From: Arenibacter nanhaiticus
GTDB taxonomy: Bacteria; Bacteroidota; Bacteroidia; Flavobacteriales; Flavobacteriaceae
Direction of reading: 5' to 3'
Length of the DNA stretch: 64,000 bases
NCBI RefSeq assembly: GCF_900141935.1
Contig: NZ_FQYX01000009.1
Span: forward strand, 1-64,000
The notes under the pieces were generated by a model. That model was given only the letters and a program-made list of their open reading frames with translations, was not told where the DNA came from and made no database searches. This document shows positions 17,925 through 26,721 of the stretch, piece after piece (position 1 is the stretch's first letter; each line of letters opens with the position of its first letter). The translations under genes were made by a program, and so were the position numbers.

Positions 17925-19331
17925 ATGACCCAATACGATGTAGCCATAATAGGCTCTGGTCCTGGCGGATATGTAGCAGCAATCCGTTGCGCACAATTAG
18001 GAATGAAAACCGCAATCATTGAAAAATATTCCACTTTAGGAGGTACTTGTCTTAATGTAGGTTGTATTCCTTCTAAAGCACTTTTAGATTCTTCGCACCA
18101 TTATGAAGATGCTGTAAAGCACTTTAGCGATCACGGAATAGAAATTCCAGGAGAAATAAAGGTAAACTTGGAGAAAATGATTGGCAGAAAACAAACTGTC
18201 GTAGATCAAACCTGTGCCGGAGTAAAGTTCTTAATGGATAAAAACAAAATAGAAGTTTACGAAGGGGTGGGAAGTTTTAAAGATGCCACTCATCTAAATA
18301 TTGCAAAGAACGACGGGTCTACAGAAACTATCGAGGCTAAGAATACCATCATCGCTACTGGTTCTAAGCCATCTAGCCTGCCTTTTATCAATATTGATAA
18401 AAAACGCGTTATTACTTCTACGGAGGCTTTAAAACTAAAAGAAATTCCGAAGCATCTTATCGTAATTGGTGGTGGTGTTATCGGTCTGGAATTAGGACAG
18501 GTTTACAAGCGTTTGGGCGCAGATGTAACAGTTGTAGAATTTATGGATCGTATTGTGCCAGGAATGGACGGAGCGCTTTCTAAAGAGCTGCTAAAAGTCT
18601 TGAAGAAACAAAAAGTGAAGTTTAATCTTTCGCACAAGGTTAAATCGGTGACTACCAACGGAGACGAGGTTGTGGTGGTAGCCGACGATAAAAAAGGGCA
18701 AGAGGTAACTTTTAAAGGAGATTATTGCTTGGTAAGTGTAGGGCGCCGTCCTTATACCGACGGTCTTAACTTGGAGGCTGCCGGAATAACTATGGAAAAA
18801 AACGGAACAATTGCCGTCAATGACCATTTACAGACCAATGTCGCTAATGTTTACGCTATCGGAGATGTTGTCCGTGGTGCTATGCTAGCCCATAAGGCAG
18901 AAGAAGAAGGCACTATGGTTGCTGAAATATTGGCAGGACAAAAACCACATATCGACTATAACTTAATCCCCGGGGTAGTATATACATGGCCAGAAGTTGC
19001 TGCAGTAGGTAAAACCGAAGAAGAACTGAAAGAAGCTGGTATAGAATACAAAACTGGGCAGTTTCCTATGCGTGCCTTGGGGCGTGCCCGTGCTAGTATG
19101 GATATCGATGGTTTTGTAAAAATATTAGCCGATAAAACTACTGATGAAGTACTGGGAGTGCATATGATCGGAGCTCGTGTAGCCGATTTGATAGCGGAAG
19201 CAGTAACGGCAATGGAATTTAGAGCATCGGCAGAAGATATCTCTAGAATGAGCCATGCGCATCCTACCTATGCTGAGGCTGTAAAAGAAGCTGCACTGGC
19301 TGCTACAGCAGATAGGGCCTTGCATATTTAA
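17925..19331 (+). CDS. lpdA: Dihydrolipoyl dehydrogenase
   Basis: 468 aa, the normal E3 length. FAD-binding GSGPGG (10-15), redox-active disulfide GGTCLNVGCIPSKAL (C42 and C47), NAD-binding GGGVIGLELG and the C-terminal HAHPTYAE with the catalytic His near 446 are all present. E3 reoxidises lipoamide of the 2-oxoacid dehydrogenase complexes and the glycine cleavage system. It is transcribed alone, from a clear promoter to a strong terminator; the partner E1/E2 genes are elsewhere. Confidence 0.97.
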   Translation: MTQYDVAIIGSGPGGYVAAIRCAQLGMKTAIIEKYSTLGGTCLNVGCIPSKALLDSSHHYEDAVKHFSDHGIEIPGEIKVNLEKMIGRKQTVVDQTCAGVKFLMDKNKIEVYEGVGSFKDATHLNIAKNDGSTETIEAKNTIIATGSKPSSLPFINIDKKRVITSTEALKLKEIPKHLIVIGGGVIGLELGQVYKRLGADVTVVEFMDRIVPGMDGALSKELLKVLKKQKVKFNLSHKVKSVTTNGDEVVVVADDKKGQEVTFKGDYCLVSVGRRPYTDGLNLEAAGITMEKNGTIAVNDHLQTNVANVYAIGDVVRGAMLAHKAEEEGTMVAEILAGQKPHIDYNLIPGVVYTWPEVAAVGKTEEELKEAGIEYKTGQFPMRALGRARASMDIDGFVKILADKTTDEVLGVHMIGARVADLIAEAVTAMEFRASAEDISRMSHAHPTYAEAVKEAALAATADRALHI

Positions 19332-19370
19332 AAGACCTAGAGTCGCTTTAAATGGCGATACCGATATAAA

Positions 19371-19405
19371 AAAAGACCTGCCACTAAATAAGTGACAGGT
19401 CTTTT
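19371..19405 (+). terminator. Intrinsic terminator of lpd
   Basis: AAAAGACCTG and CAGGTCTTTT pair, continued by CACT/AGTG across one mismatch, with a 5-nt loop AAATA. A T-rich tail follows. Confidence 0.88.
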
Positions 19406-19460
19406 GCTTTCTAACAATATTGGCTTTTATAAGTGTTAAGAGATTAAGCCTATAGCTAGG

Positions 19461-19697
19461 CTAGTTTTTATGCGACCCATCACAGTATGGTGGGTTCTTG
19501 GTGAGTTTACAAGTGCATAAAAAAGCTTTCTTGTCCTCTTCTGCAATGAAAGTTAATGGTGGTGTTGCTTTTTCTGCTCGGTGCGATCCATCGCATAATG
19601 GCTGATTGTTGCTATGACTGCAAGTACACCAAGAATATTTTTTATCCTTTTCTAATTCCACTGCAATTGGTGAAAAACGCTGATTCGTATCGTTCAT
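19461..19697 (-). CDS. CDGSH iron-sulfur domain protein
   Basis: 78 aa with two tandem CDGSH motifs: CTCSHSNNQPLCDGSH (about 23-38) and CTCKLTKNPPYCDGSH (about 60-75). Each supplies three Cys and one His to a [2Fe-2S] cluster, as in mitoNEET. Bacterial twin-CDGSH proteins are soluble and their role is not settled; redox sensing or cluster transfer are proposals for the family. Encoded alone on the minus strand. Confidence 0.92.
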   Translation of the reverse strand: MNDTNQRFSPIAVELEKDKKYSWCTCSHSNNQPLCDGSHRAEKATPPLTFIAEEDKKAFLCTCKLTKNPPYCDGSHKN

Positions 19698-19754
19698 GAT
19701 TATAGTTTTGATTGCGAAAATAAGCTAATCATAACAAGAAAAACATAGCACCCC

Positions 19755-20954
19755 CTAATTCTTTACGAGTCTAAATAACCTTAACAGGGTTCCTTTAGAT
19801 TTTATGGCAAAAGCCTTTAGAAATCTTAGCGATTCTTCGTGAATTCCCTGTCTTGCTTTCTGGGATATTAACTTGGAGGGTTTCGCAATCGCAGCTTTAA
19901 TCTGTGCTTTGTTTTTTTCGTACCTCAAAGCCAGTACTGTGGTTAACGAGATAAAAATTAAGGCGCCCGGAATAACGATGCTTGGCGGCAAGGTGTGGTG
20001 GAGAAAATAATACAGCCCTAGGCCGGTGAAACTACCGTAAAGAAGCACGTAATGCACCACGTAAATAGATAAGGTACTTTGTCCTATTTGCAACATCTTG
20101 GGATTGGTCATGAATTTTCTAAACAACATAAAGATCGCAAAAACCAACAAAACATCACCTAATCGAATAAATAGGTAATTGTTGAAATAAATTAGGGCAA
20201 ATATCTCCACGCCAGTTTTTTGGGACAGGAAAGCAAAGAGATCAGAAGAGAAAAATATCAGGGACAAGCCCAATGCTATAAAGCTGCTAATTGTAGCGGG
20301 ATATAGAAAGCGATGTGTTTTAAACCTATTAAATATAACCGAAATAAAAGCTCCGATCCCAGCATAGCCAAACCATGGAAATATAGTAAATACAGAGCCA
20401 TTGCTCTTGGTGAAATAATTGGCTAGTAATGATGGTAGATAGTTAAAAGTAAACTGCTTGTAATAGGGTTCAAAAACAAAAAGAAAAACGCTGAGACTAA
20501 TAAGAGTTGCCGCAAATAGATACAAGGATCTTTTGGCTGTTAATAGATAAAGGCCAATGATTCCCAATAGGGATAGCCCAATACAGTGCAAGACATCTAC
20601 AAGGTAAAAGGAGTTGTAAATCTGAAGCTTTAAAAGGCCGAAGAAATTTAACCTTAAAAGGTAGCCAATAAACAAAAGAGACAATCCTCTTTTAATGCCT
20701 TTTTGGACCCGGGGATTGCTTAAGCCAAAAGCATCGCCTTTAATGAGTAGGTACGTAAATATAAAACCGGACACCGTAAAAAATACCGGAGCTGTAATAC
20801 CTCTAAAATATTTCCAAACGGTATAAAAAACATTGGAGTCCACCCGATATGCGTTATCGAGTAAGCCATCTACAAAATGTCCCTGCAACATCATCAGAAT
20901 AGCCCATGCCCTTATGGCATCAATAAAGTAAAGCCGAAATTCGTTTTTTTCCAT
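19755..20954 (-). CDS. Membrane acyltransferase, heparan-alpha-glucosaminide N-acetyltransferase-like
   Basis: 399 aa from ATG 20954. The frame is open to 21038, but a promoter-like element at 21015-21022 (minus strand) lies inside that extension, and homologous proteins begin at the sequence RLYFIDAIRAWAILMMLQGHFVDG. This N-terminal catalytic signature (His in the first helix) and about ten hydrophobic helices fit the DUF1624/HGSNAT branch of multi-pass acyltransferases. A soluble basic tail of about 45 residues follows the last helix. The acceptor is unknown; transfer of acyl groups onto an envelope glycan is plausible. Confidence 0.75.
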   Translation of the reverse strand: MEKNEFRLYFIDAIRAWAILMMLQGHFVDGLLDNAYRVDSNVFYTVWKYFRGITAPVFFTVSGFIFTYLLIKGDAFGLSNPRVQKGIKRGLSLLFIGYLLRLNFFGLLKLQIYNSFYLVDVLHCIGLSLLGIIGLYLLTAKRSLYLFAATLISLSVFLFVFEPYYKQFTFNYLPSLLANYFTKSNGSVFTIFPWFGYAGIGAFISVIFNRFKTHRFLYPATISSFIALGLSLIFFSSDLFAFLSQKTGVEIFALIYFNNYLFIRLGDVLLVFAIFMLFRKFMTNPKMLQIGQSTLSIYVVHYVLLYGSFTGLGLYYFLHHTLPPSIVIPGALIFISLTTVLALRYEKNKAQIKAAIAKPSKLISQKARQGIHEESLRFLKAFAIKSKGTLLRLFRLVKN

Positions 20955-21014
20955 TTTATCTATCAAAGATACCTTATATACTTGGTTAACAGTATGTTTG
21001 GTTTTTAAAGGCTG

Positions 21015-21022
21015 CAAAATTA
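21015..21022 (-). promoter_or_regulatory. Promoter -7 element of the acyltransferase gene
   Basis: The minus strand reads TAATTTTG, the Bacteroidota -7 consensus, with a weak TTG about 18 nt upstream. Its place decides for the ATG at 20954 over the longer frame. Confidence 0.5.
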
Positions 21023-21088
21023 TACAAAATCCTCGCAATTCAATGTAATTTGCGGTAATTTCGTCATACTAAAATTAAAACCGATACT

Positions 21089-21622
21089 ATGGCGAATATT
21101 GTAGCTTTTGCTGGAAGCAATTCTTCAACCTCAATTAATTATCAGTTAACAAGATATACCGTGTCACTTGTAGGAGAGCATAAGAGTCGATTGTTGAATA
21201 TGGTGGACTATAATTTGCCCATGTTTAGCGAGGATTTGGAACGAGAAAAGGGGTATTCTGATGTTTTGATAGATTTAATGGAGCAGATAAAGCTCGCAGA
21301 TGGACTAATTATTTCGGTAAATGAGCACAATAGCAGTCCTTCTGCTTATTTTAAGAATGTGATAGATTGGTTGTCTCGCCTTAATAAGGATTTCTTGCTC
21401 CATAAAAAGGTATTATTAATGTCTACCTCTCGTGGCAAAAGAGGAGGGAGCAGTTCTTTGGGGATTATAAAGGCTATTCTTCCAAGGTTTGGGGCTGATG
21501 TGGTTGCGACATTTTCACTGCCCTCTTTTAATCATACTTTTAACGAGGCTAAGGGTGTCACAGATGCTGAACTTTCTGAAGAACATAAAAAAGCATTGGA
21601 ATTATTTTTATCCAAAATCTAG
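21089..21622 (+). CDS. NADPH-dependent FMN reductase family protein
   Basis: 177 aa flavodoxin-like fold. The FMN phosphate loop is FAGSNSSTSINYQLTRY (7-23), and SVNEHNSSPSAYFKNVIDWLSR (about 76-97) is the conserved PEYNxSxPxxLKNAIDW-type segment of azoreductase and chromate-reductase relatives. Such enzymes reduce quinones, FMN or azo dyes with NAD(P)H. The stop is only 6 bp before the pabB start codon, so both form an operon. Confidence 0.9.
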   Translation: MANIVAFAGSNSSTSINYQLTRYTVSLVGEHKSRLLNMVDYNLPMFSEDLEREKGYSDVLIDLMEQIKLADGLIISVNEHNSSPSAYFKNVIDWLSRLNKDFLLHKKVLLMSTSRGKRGGSSSLGIIKAILPRFGADVVATFSLPSFNHTFNEAKGVTDAELSEEHKKALELFLSKI

Positions 21623-21628
21623 AAACAC

Positions 21629-22924
21629 TTGCGAAAAAAACTCACATTTACGATACCCGATATCGCTCAATTCAAAGAGGCGCTTTTGCAATGGGGCCAG
21701 CAATTCGAAGAAATGGCTTGGTTAGATAGCAATGCTCATCAAAACACCTATAGTTCTTTCGACAGCGTTTTGGCAGTAGATGCCCTAACGGCTATAGAAA
21801 CAGATACGCAGAATGCTTTTGAAGATTTAAAGATTTACCAGTCTAACACAAAGGACTGGCTTTTTGGGTATCTCTCTTATGATCTAAAAAATGATATTGA
21901 GGCGTTGACTTCCACTAATTTTGATGGCCTGCATTTTCCTTCTTTATATTTTTTTCAACCTAAAAAGATTATCACCATCCATAAGAACAGGGTTACTTTC
22001 AACTACCTGAATATGGTTGATGACGAAATAGAAAACGACCTTAAAGATATATCTGAGGGTAATTATTTGCAAAGCCAGCAGAAGCAGTCTAAAAACATAG
22101 GTATTAAGCTAAGGATCTTTAAAGACGAGTATTTTAGGCAGGTAGAAAAGATGTTAGAGCATATTCATAGAGGTGATATTTATGAAGCAAACTTTTGTCA
22201 GGAATTTTATGCCGAAAATGTGGGGATAGATCCGCAGAAGACCTATCAAAAGCTCAATAGTATATCGCGCCCGCCTTTTGCTACATTTTTAAAGCTTAAC
22301 GATAAGTATTTATTATGTGCGTCCCCCGAAAGGTATCTTAAGAAAGAAGCGAATAAAATCATTTCTCAGCCTATTAAAGGCACGGCCAAGCGTTCTGTAG
22401 ATTTGGAAGAAGACAGGCTTTTGGTGACCAACTTAGAGAACGATATAAAGGAAAGAGCAGAAAATGTTATGATCGTAGATTTGGTTCGCAATGATCTTTC
22501 TAAGAGCGCATTAAAAGGTACGGTGACCGTGGAAGAACTGTGCAAGGTGTATACTTTTGATCAGGTGCATCAGATGATCTCGACCATAACTGCTACGGTT
22601 CCTGACAACAAAAATCCGGTTGAGCTTATCAAAGAAACCTTTCCTATGGGTAGTATGACGGGGGCCCCGAAGGTGTCGGCAATGAAAATCATCGAAGAAT
22701 TGGAGGCAAGCAAACGCGGATTGTACAGTGGGGCAGTGGGTTACTTTACGCCGGAAAACGATTTTGATTTTAATGTGGTGATTCGCAGTATATTGTACAA
22801 TTACACAAGGAAATATCTTTCTTTTTCTGTAGGTAGCGCCATTACCGCTAAGTCCGTCCCGGAAAAAGAATACGATGAGTGTCTGCTGAAGGCAAAGGCG
22901 ATGAGGCAGGTTTTGGAAGATTGA
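21629..22924 (+). CDS. pabB: Aminodeoxychorismate/anthranilate synthase component I family (PabB type)
   Basis: 431 aa chorismate-binding enzyme. The C-terminal chorismate domain (about 165-430) carries the hallmarks QPIKGTAKR (about 250-258), IVDLVRNDLS (about 287-296), the GSMTGAPKVSAMKIIEELE segment (near 350-368) and GAVGYFTPENDFDFNVVIRS. The length and IKGT motif favour aminodeoxychorismate synthase (4-aminobenzoate for folate) over TrpE. No ATG precedes the conserved N-terminus; a TTG at 21629, 6 bp after the FMN-reductase gene, is the likely start. Confidence 0.85.
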   Translation: MRKKLTFTIPDIAQFKEALLQWGQQFEEMAWLDSNAHQNTYSSFDSVLAVDALTAIETDTQNAFEDLKIYQSNTKDWLFGYLSYDLKNDIEALTSTNFDGLHFPSLYFFQPKKIITIHKNRVTFNYLNMVDDEIENDLKDISEGNYLQSQQKQSKNIGIKLRIFKDEYFRQVEKMLEHIHRGDIYEANFCQEFYAENVGIDPQKTYQKLNSISRPPFATFLKLNDKYLLCASPERYLKKEANKIISQPIKGTAKRSVDLEEDRLLVTNLENDIKERAENVMIVDLVRNDLSKSALKGTVTVEELCKVYTFDQVHQMISTITATVPDNKNPVELIKETFPMGSMTGAPKVSAMKIIEELEASKRGLYSGAVGYFTPENDFDFNVVIRSILYNYTRKYLSFSVGSAITAKSVPEKEYDECLLKAKAMRQVLED

Positions 22925-22978
22925 AATATGTTCGGTTACAGCTAACGGGAAAGTTCTTAGTCTCTAGTGTATTGGTTT

Positions 22979-23058
22979 GGGCGTTACCTCCTTCCTCGGG
23001 CGGGCCCTTAGCTATATCCCTTGCTTCGCGGCGGGGATGCCGCCGCGGTCCCTAACGC
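22979..23058 (+). repeat. 80-bp GC-rich palindromic repeat, copy 1
   Basis: First of three 80-bp copies (others at 41721-41800 and 51806-51885). It begins GGGCGTT and ends TAACGC, so its ends are inverted. An internal stem pairs ATCCC...GC with GC...GGGGAT. It is far richer in GC than its surroundings and is intergenic between pabB and tilS. Confidence 0.85.
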
Positions 23059-23187
23059 GGGTAAAAGAGAAAATGCAACCTCCTTTACCATAAAGTATCT
23101 GCGCCCGGCCTCAAAAGCCCTATGTCTTTTCGAAGTCATTGGTGTTTCATATTCGTAGGAATCATTTTTGTTCCTTATTTTAGCGAC

Positions 23188-24495
23188 ATGCAAGACGATT
23201 TTAAGCATCATATAGCGGAGTTTTTTCCGCACTTAAGTAACCAGAAGTTCTTATTGGCCAGTAGTGGAGGTATAGATAGTATGGTATTAACCCATTTATG
23301 CGCTAATAGCCGAATGGACTTTTCTATAGCGCATTGTAATTTTCATTTAAGAGGAGAAGCGAGTGATGGAGATGAGGCTTTTGTTCGGGATTTCGCAAAG
23401 ACTTTAGGGCGAGAGATATATGTAACTCATTTTGATACAGAATTTTATGCTGAAACACATAAAGTATCTATTCAGATAGCGGCCAGGGAACTTCGCTACC
23501 AATGGTTTTCAGAAATCATGGAAAAAGAAAATATAAAAACTTTGGTAACTGCTCATCATGCCGATGATAACTTAGAGACTTTTATAATAAACCTATCTAG
23601 AGGGACAGGCTTGGAAGGGCTTTGTGGTATCCCAGCCGATACTGCCACAATTTCCCGGCCTTTACTTAAGTTTTCTAGAGCCCAAATTGTAGCCTATGCA
23701 AAACAGCACCAAATAGCATGGCGAGACGATGCTAGTAATGAAGATACCAAATATTTGAGAAATAATATCCGTCACAATATTGTTCCGTCTTTAAAGAATT
23801 TACACCCTAGTTTTTTGGATAATTTTTTAAAAACCCAGGAACACCTACAGCAAAGCCTAGAAATATTACAAGCTCATATTCAAGGTCTAAGGCAAAGGGT
23901 TTTTAAGTGTGAATCGAACCATATAAAGATCGCAATAGCCGATCTTTTGCCCTTGACTCCTAGAAAGACCTACTTGTTTCATTTCTTTAAAGATTATGGC
24001 TTTACCCAATGGGAGGATATAGATGAGCTGCTTTCCGCAATGAGCGGAAAAGAGGTGCATTCGCCCACTCATAGACTTTTAAAGGATAGGGCATATTTAT
24101 TATTGAAGCTTAAGGAGCAGGAAGATTCACAGGTATTTAACATTCAGGAAGGGCAAAAGGAGATAAAACTGCCCGTTTCGCTTCGTTTAGAGGATGTTAG
24201 GGAAATTAGGGCAATTTCGGCCAATACAGTCTACCTAGATAAAGAAAAGTTAAACTACCCCTTGGTGCTACGGAAATGGGAAAAAGGGGATTATTTTTAC
24301 CCTTTTGGAATGAAGGGCAAGAAAAAAATAGCCAAATATTTCAAAGACCAAAAGATAGATATGTTTGCAAAGGAAAACCAGTGGTTGTTGTGTTCCGGAG
24401 CCGATATTGTCTGGGTCATCGGTAAACGGGCCGACGATCGTTTTAAAGTAACAGGGAGTACTAATAGAATTTTAAAGATTGATTTTATCGAATGA
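23188..24495 (+). CDS. tilS: tRNA(Ile)-lysidine synthase
   Basis: 435 aa from ATG 23188; the longer frame to 23122 adds an unconserved hydrophobic stretch. The PP-loop SGGIDS (26-31) binds ATP, and NFHLRGEASDGDEAFVRDFA, TAHHADDNLETFIINLSRG and the LRNNIRH segment are classic TilS motifs. The C-terminal part (about 330-435) contains the substrate-recognition domain with KKIAKYFKDQKI. The enzyme converts C34 of tRNA-Ile(CAU) to lysidine and is essential. It overlaps the next gene by 4 bp (ATGA). Confidence 0.96.
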   Translation: MQDDFKHHIAEFFPHLSNQKFLLASSGGIDSMVLTHLCANSRMDFSIAHCNFHLRGEASDGDEAFVRDFAKTLGREIYVTHFDTEFYAETHKVSIQIAARELRYQWFSEIMEKENIKTLVTAHHADDNLETFIINLSRGTGLEGLCGIPADTATISRPLLKFSRAQIVAYAKQHQIAWRDDASNEDTKYLRNNIRHNIVPSLKNLHPSFLDNFLKTQEHLQQSLEILQAHIQGLRQRVFKCESNHIKIAIADLLPLTPRKTYLFHFFKDYGFTQWEDIDELLSAMSGKEVHSPTHRLLKDRAYLLLKLKEQEDSQVFNIQEGQKEIKLPVSLRLEDVREIRAISANTVYLDKEKLNYPLVLRKWEKGDYFYPFGMKGKKKIAKYFKDQKIDMFAKENQWLLCSGADIVWVIGKRADDRFKVTGSTNRILKIDFIE

Positions 24496-26477
24496 AGTAT
24501 TATGTAGCATTATCATTACTGGTTTTTAACTTTTTCCTTACCTTTTCCCAGTCCGATGACCAACCTTCTGTGTGGTCTTACGAAGCAATAAAGGTGTCGG
24601 AAACAGAGTTCGATATTGTCATCTCCGGAGATATTTACGATGGGTGGCATATTTATTCACAATTCACAGATGAAAATGGCTCCATGCCTAGTGAATTGAC
24701 CTTTGAAAAGGAGGGAGAGGATTATACATTGCAAGGGAAGGCTTCCGAAAGCAAAACGTATAGAGAATACTCAGATATTTTTGAAGTAGAAGAGACTTTC
24801 TTTAAGAACAAGGCTGTTTTTACTCAAAGGATAGAATTGCTGAAACCTGATTTAAAACAGATTGAAGTGAATCTGTTTTATCAAATATGTAAAGAGGTTT
24901 GTATTCCTAAGGAAGAGGTTTTTTATATATCCCTGACGGGAGAGGCAGCTGTAGTGGTCGATAAAAATGTAGACGATCGCAGCAAGGAACTAAGTGCCGC
25001 CTTGATATTGGACCTTAAGAATAAAGATCTTTTGGCAAGTGGCGGAGCCGATTCCGTAGATGTTAAAACGAGCCTATGGACCATTTTTGGTCTTGGTTTT
25101 TTAGGAGGGTTGATCGCCTTATTGACACCCTGCGTTTTTCCTATGATCCCTTTAACGGTTTCCTTTTTTACCAAACAATCCGGCACCAAATCTAAAGGGA
25201 TAATCAATGCCCTGCTATATGGCTTTTTCATTGTACTTATTTACCTTTTGCTCAGTCTGCCATTTCATTTATTCGACTCCGTAGATTCTCAGATTCTGAA
25301 CACCATAGCGACCAATGTATGGTTAAATGTTGGATTCTTTGTGATCTTTATCTTTTTTGCCTTCTCGTTTTTTGGTTATTACGAACTGACTTTACCAAGC
25401 TCATGGGCTAATAAAATGGATTCGGCCTCTTCCAAAGTAGGAGGTGGTATCGGAATATTTTTCATGGCCGTAACCTTGGCGATTGTTTCTTTCTCTTGTA
25501 CCGGTCCTATCCTAGGAGGGTTGTTGGGAAGTACAGCCTTGGCCGACGGGGACGTAGCCACAAATCTTACCGCTGGAATGCTTGGGTTTGGTGTGGCCTT
25601 GGCCTTGCCCTTTGCCTTGTTTGCTCTTTTTCCAGCTTGGTTAAATTCGCTGCCTAAATCTGGTGGCTGGATGACTACCGTAAAGGTTGCCTTAGGCTTT
25701 TTTGAGTTGGCACTTGCCTTTAAATTCTTGTCCAATGCCGATTTAGTGGCCAATTGGGGGATTTTTAAACGCGAAATATTTATAGGAATCTGGGTAGTGC
25801 TTTTTGTGCTACTGACCTTGTATCTTTTTGGAATCTTTAGGTTCCCGCACGACGGACCTAAACAAAAAATGTCTTTGGGAAGAAAGATTTCTGCCGCCCT
25901 TAGTGCAGCTTTCGCGGTGTATTTGATATTAGGACTGGTGAAAGTGACCGATCTAAAATTGCTGAGCGGTTTCCCGCCTCCAGCCTTTTACAGTGTTATG
26001 GAAACGGAAAGCGATTGCCCTCTGGGGATCGATTGTTTTAAGGATTTTGAAGAAGGTTTGGCATATGCTAAAAAGGCAAACAAGCCTATTTTGCTCGATT
26101 TTACCGGATGGGCATGTGTTAATTGCCGTAAAATGGAAGAGAATGTTTGGAGCGAATCTGATATTTATCCGATCCTAAAAGAAGAATATGTATTAATCTC
26201 TTTGTATATAGACGATAGAAAAGAACTTCCCGAAGCCGAACAATTTGATTTTAAATATGAGTCGGGCAGAGTAAAAACTATTAAGACTATAGGGGAAAAA
26301 TGGGGGACCTTCCAGACCTTAAATTTCAATGCAGCCTCACAACCCTATTATGTAGTGTTGTCGCCAGATTTGGAAGTGCTGAATGCGGCAGTACAATATA
26401 CAGATAAGGACACCTATAGGGAGTGGTTAAAGAAAGGAATATCGAGCTTCCGTAAACTAACCCATCTAAAAGAATAG
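24492..26477 (+). CDS. DsbD-like thiol:disulfide interchange protein
   Basis: 661 aa membrane protein. A signal peptide (residues 1-20) leads into a periplasmic DsbD-alpha/DsbC-like domain (to about 165). A transmembrane DsbD/CcdA domain follows (about 195-480) with redox cysteines in LTPCVFPMIPLT and SFSCTGPILGG. The C-terminal thioredoxin domain has the active site WACVNCRKM (near 540-548). It passes reducing equivalents from cytoplasmic thioredoxin to the periplasm, for example for cytochrome c maturation. The periplasmic alpha-like domain retains the CKEVCIPKEE cysteine pair. The 4-bp overlap with tilS indicates co-translation. Confidence 0.92.
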   Translation: MKYYVALSLLVFNFFLTFSQSDDQPSVWSYEAIKVSETEFDIVISGDIYDGWHIYSQFTDENGSMPSELTFEKEGEDYTLQGKASESKTYREYSDIFEVEETFFKNKAVFTQRIELLKPDLKQIEVNLFYQICKEVCIPKEEVFYISLTGEAAVVVDKNVDDRSKELSAALILDLKNKDLLASGGADSVDVKTSLWTIFGLGFLGGLIALLTPCVFPMIPLTVSFFTKQSGTKSKGIINALLYGFFIVLIYLLLSLPFHLFDSVDSQILNTIATNVWLNVGFFVIFIFFAFSFFGYYELTLPSSWANKMDSASSKVGGGIGIFFMAVTLAIVSFSCTGPILGGLLGSTALADGDVATNLTAGMLGFGVALALPFALFALFPAWLNSLPKSGGWMTTVKVALGFFELALAFKFLSNADLVANWGIFKREIFIGIWVVLFVLLTLYLFGIFRFPHDGPKQKMSLGRKISAALSAAFAVYLILGLVKVTDLKLLSGFPPPAFYSVMETESDCPLGIDCFKDFEEGLAYAKKANKPILLDFTGWACVNCRKMEENVWSESDIYPILKEEYVLISLYIDDRKELPEAEQFDFKYESGRVKTIKTIGEKWGTFQTLNFNAASQPYYVVLSPDLEVLNAAVQYTDKDTYREWLKKGISSFRKLTHLKE

Positions 26478-26550
26478 TATTTAAAACCATCGTTGGTGAC
26501 TTTAGAAAATATCGCGATATTGCGGTTTCTAAAACATCAACATAGTCAAG

Positions 26551-26599
26551 AAAACGCATGGGAATGAATCTAAAAAAGTAGATATCCTATGCGTTTTTT
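26551..26599 (+). terminator. Terminator after the dsbD-like gene
   Basis: ACGCATGGGA pairs with TCCTATGCGT (one G-U) around a loop of about 20 nt, followed by six T. Confidence 0.75.
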
Positions 26600-26721
26600 A
26601 TTAAAACGCATCGCAAAATAACTGAAATTGTTTATGAAATGAGCATGACTGGAAACTAGTCACAACTACGAATTCAGCTATGCGAATTACATATGTCCTT
26701 TAAAACAATAAATATCTAAAC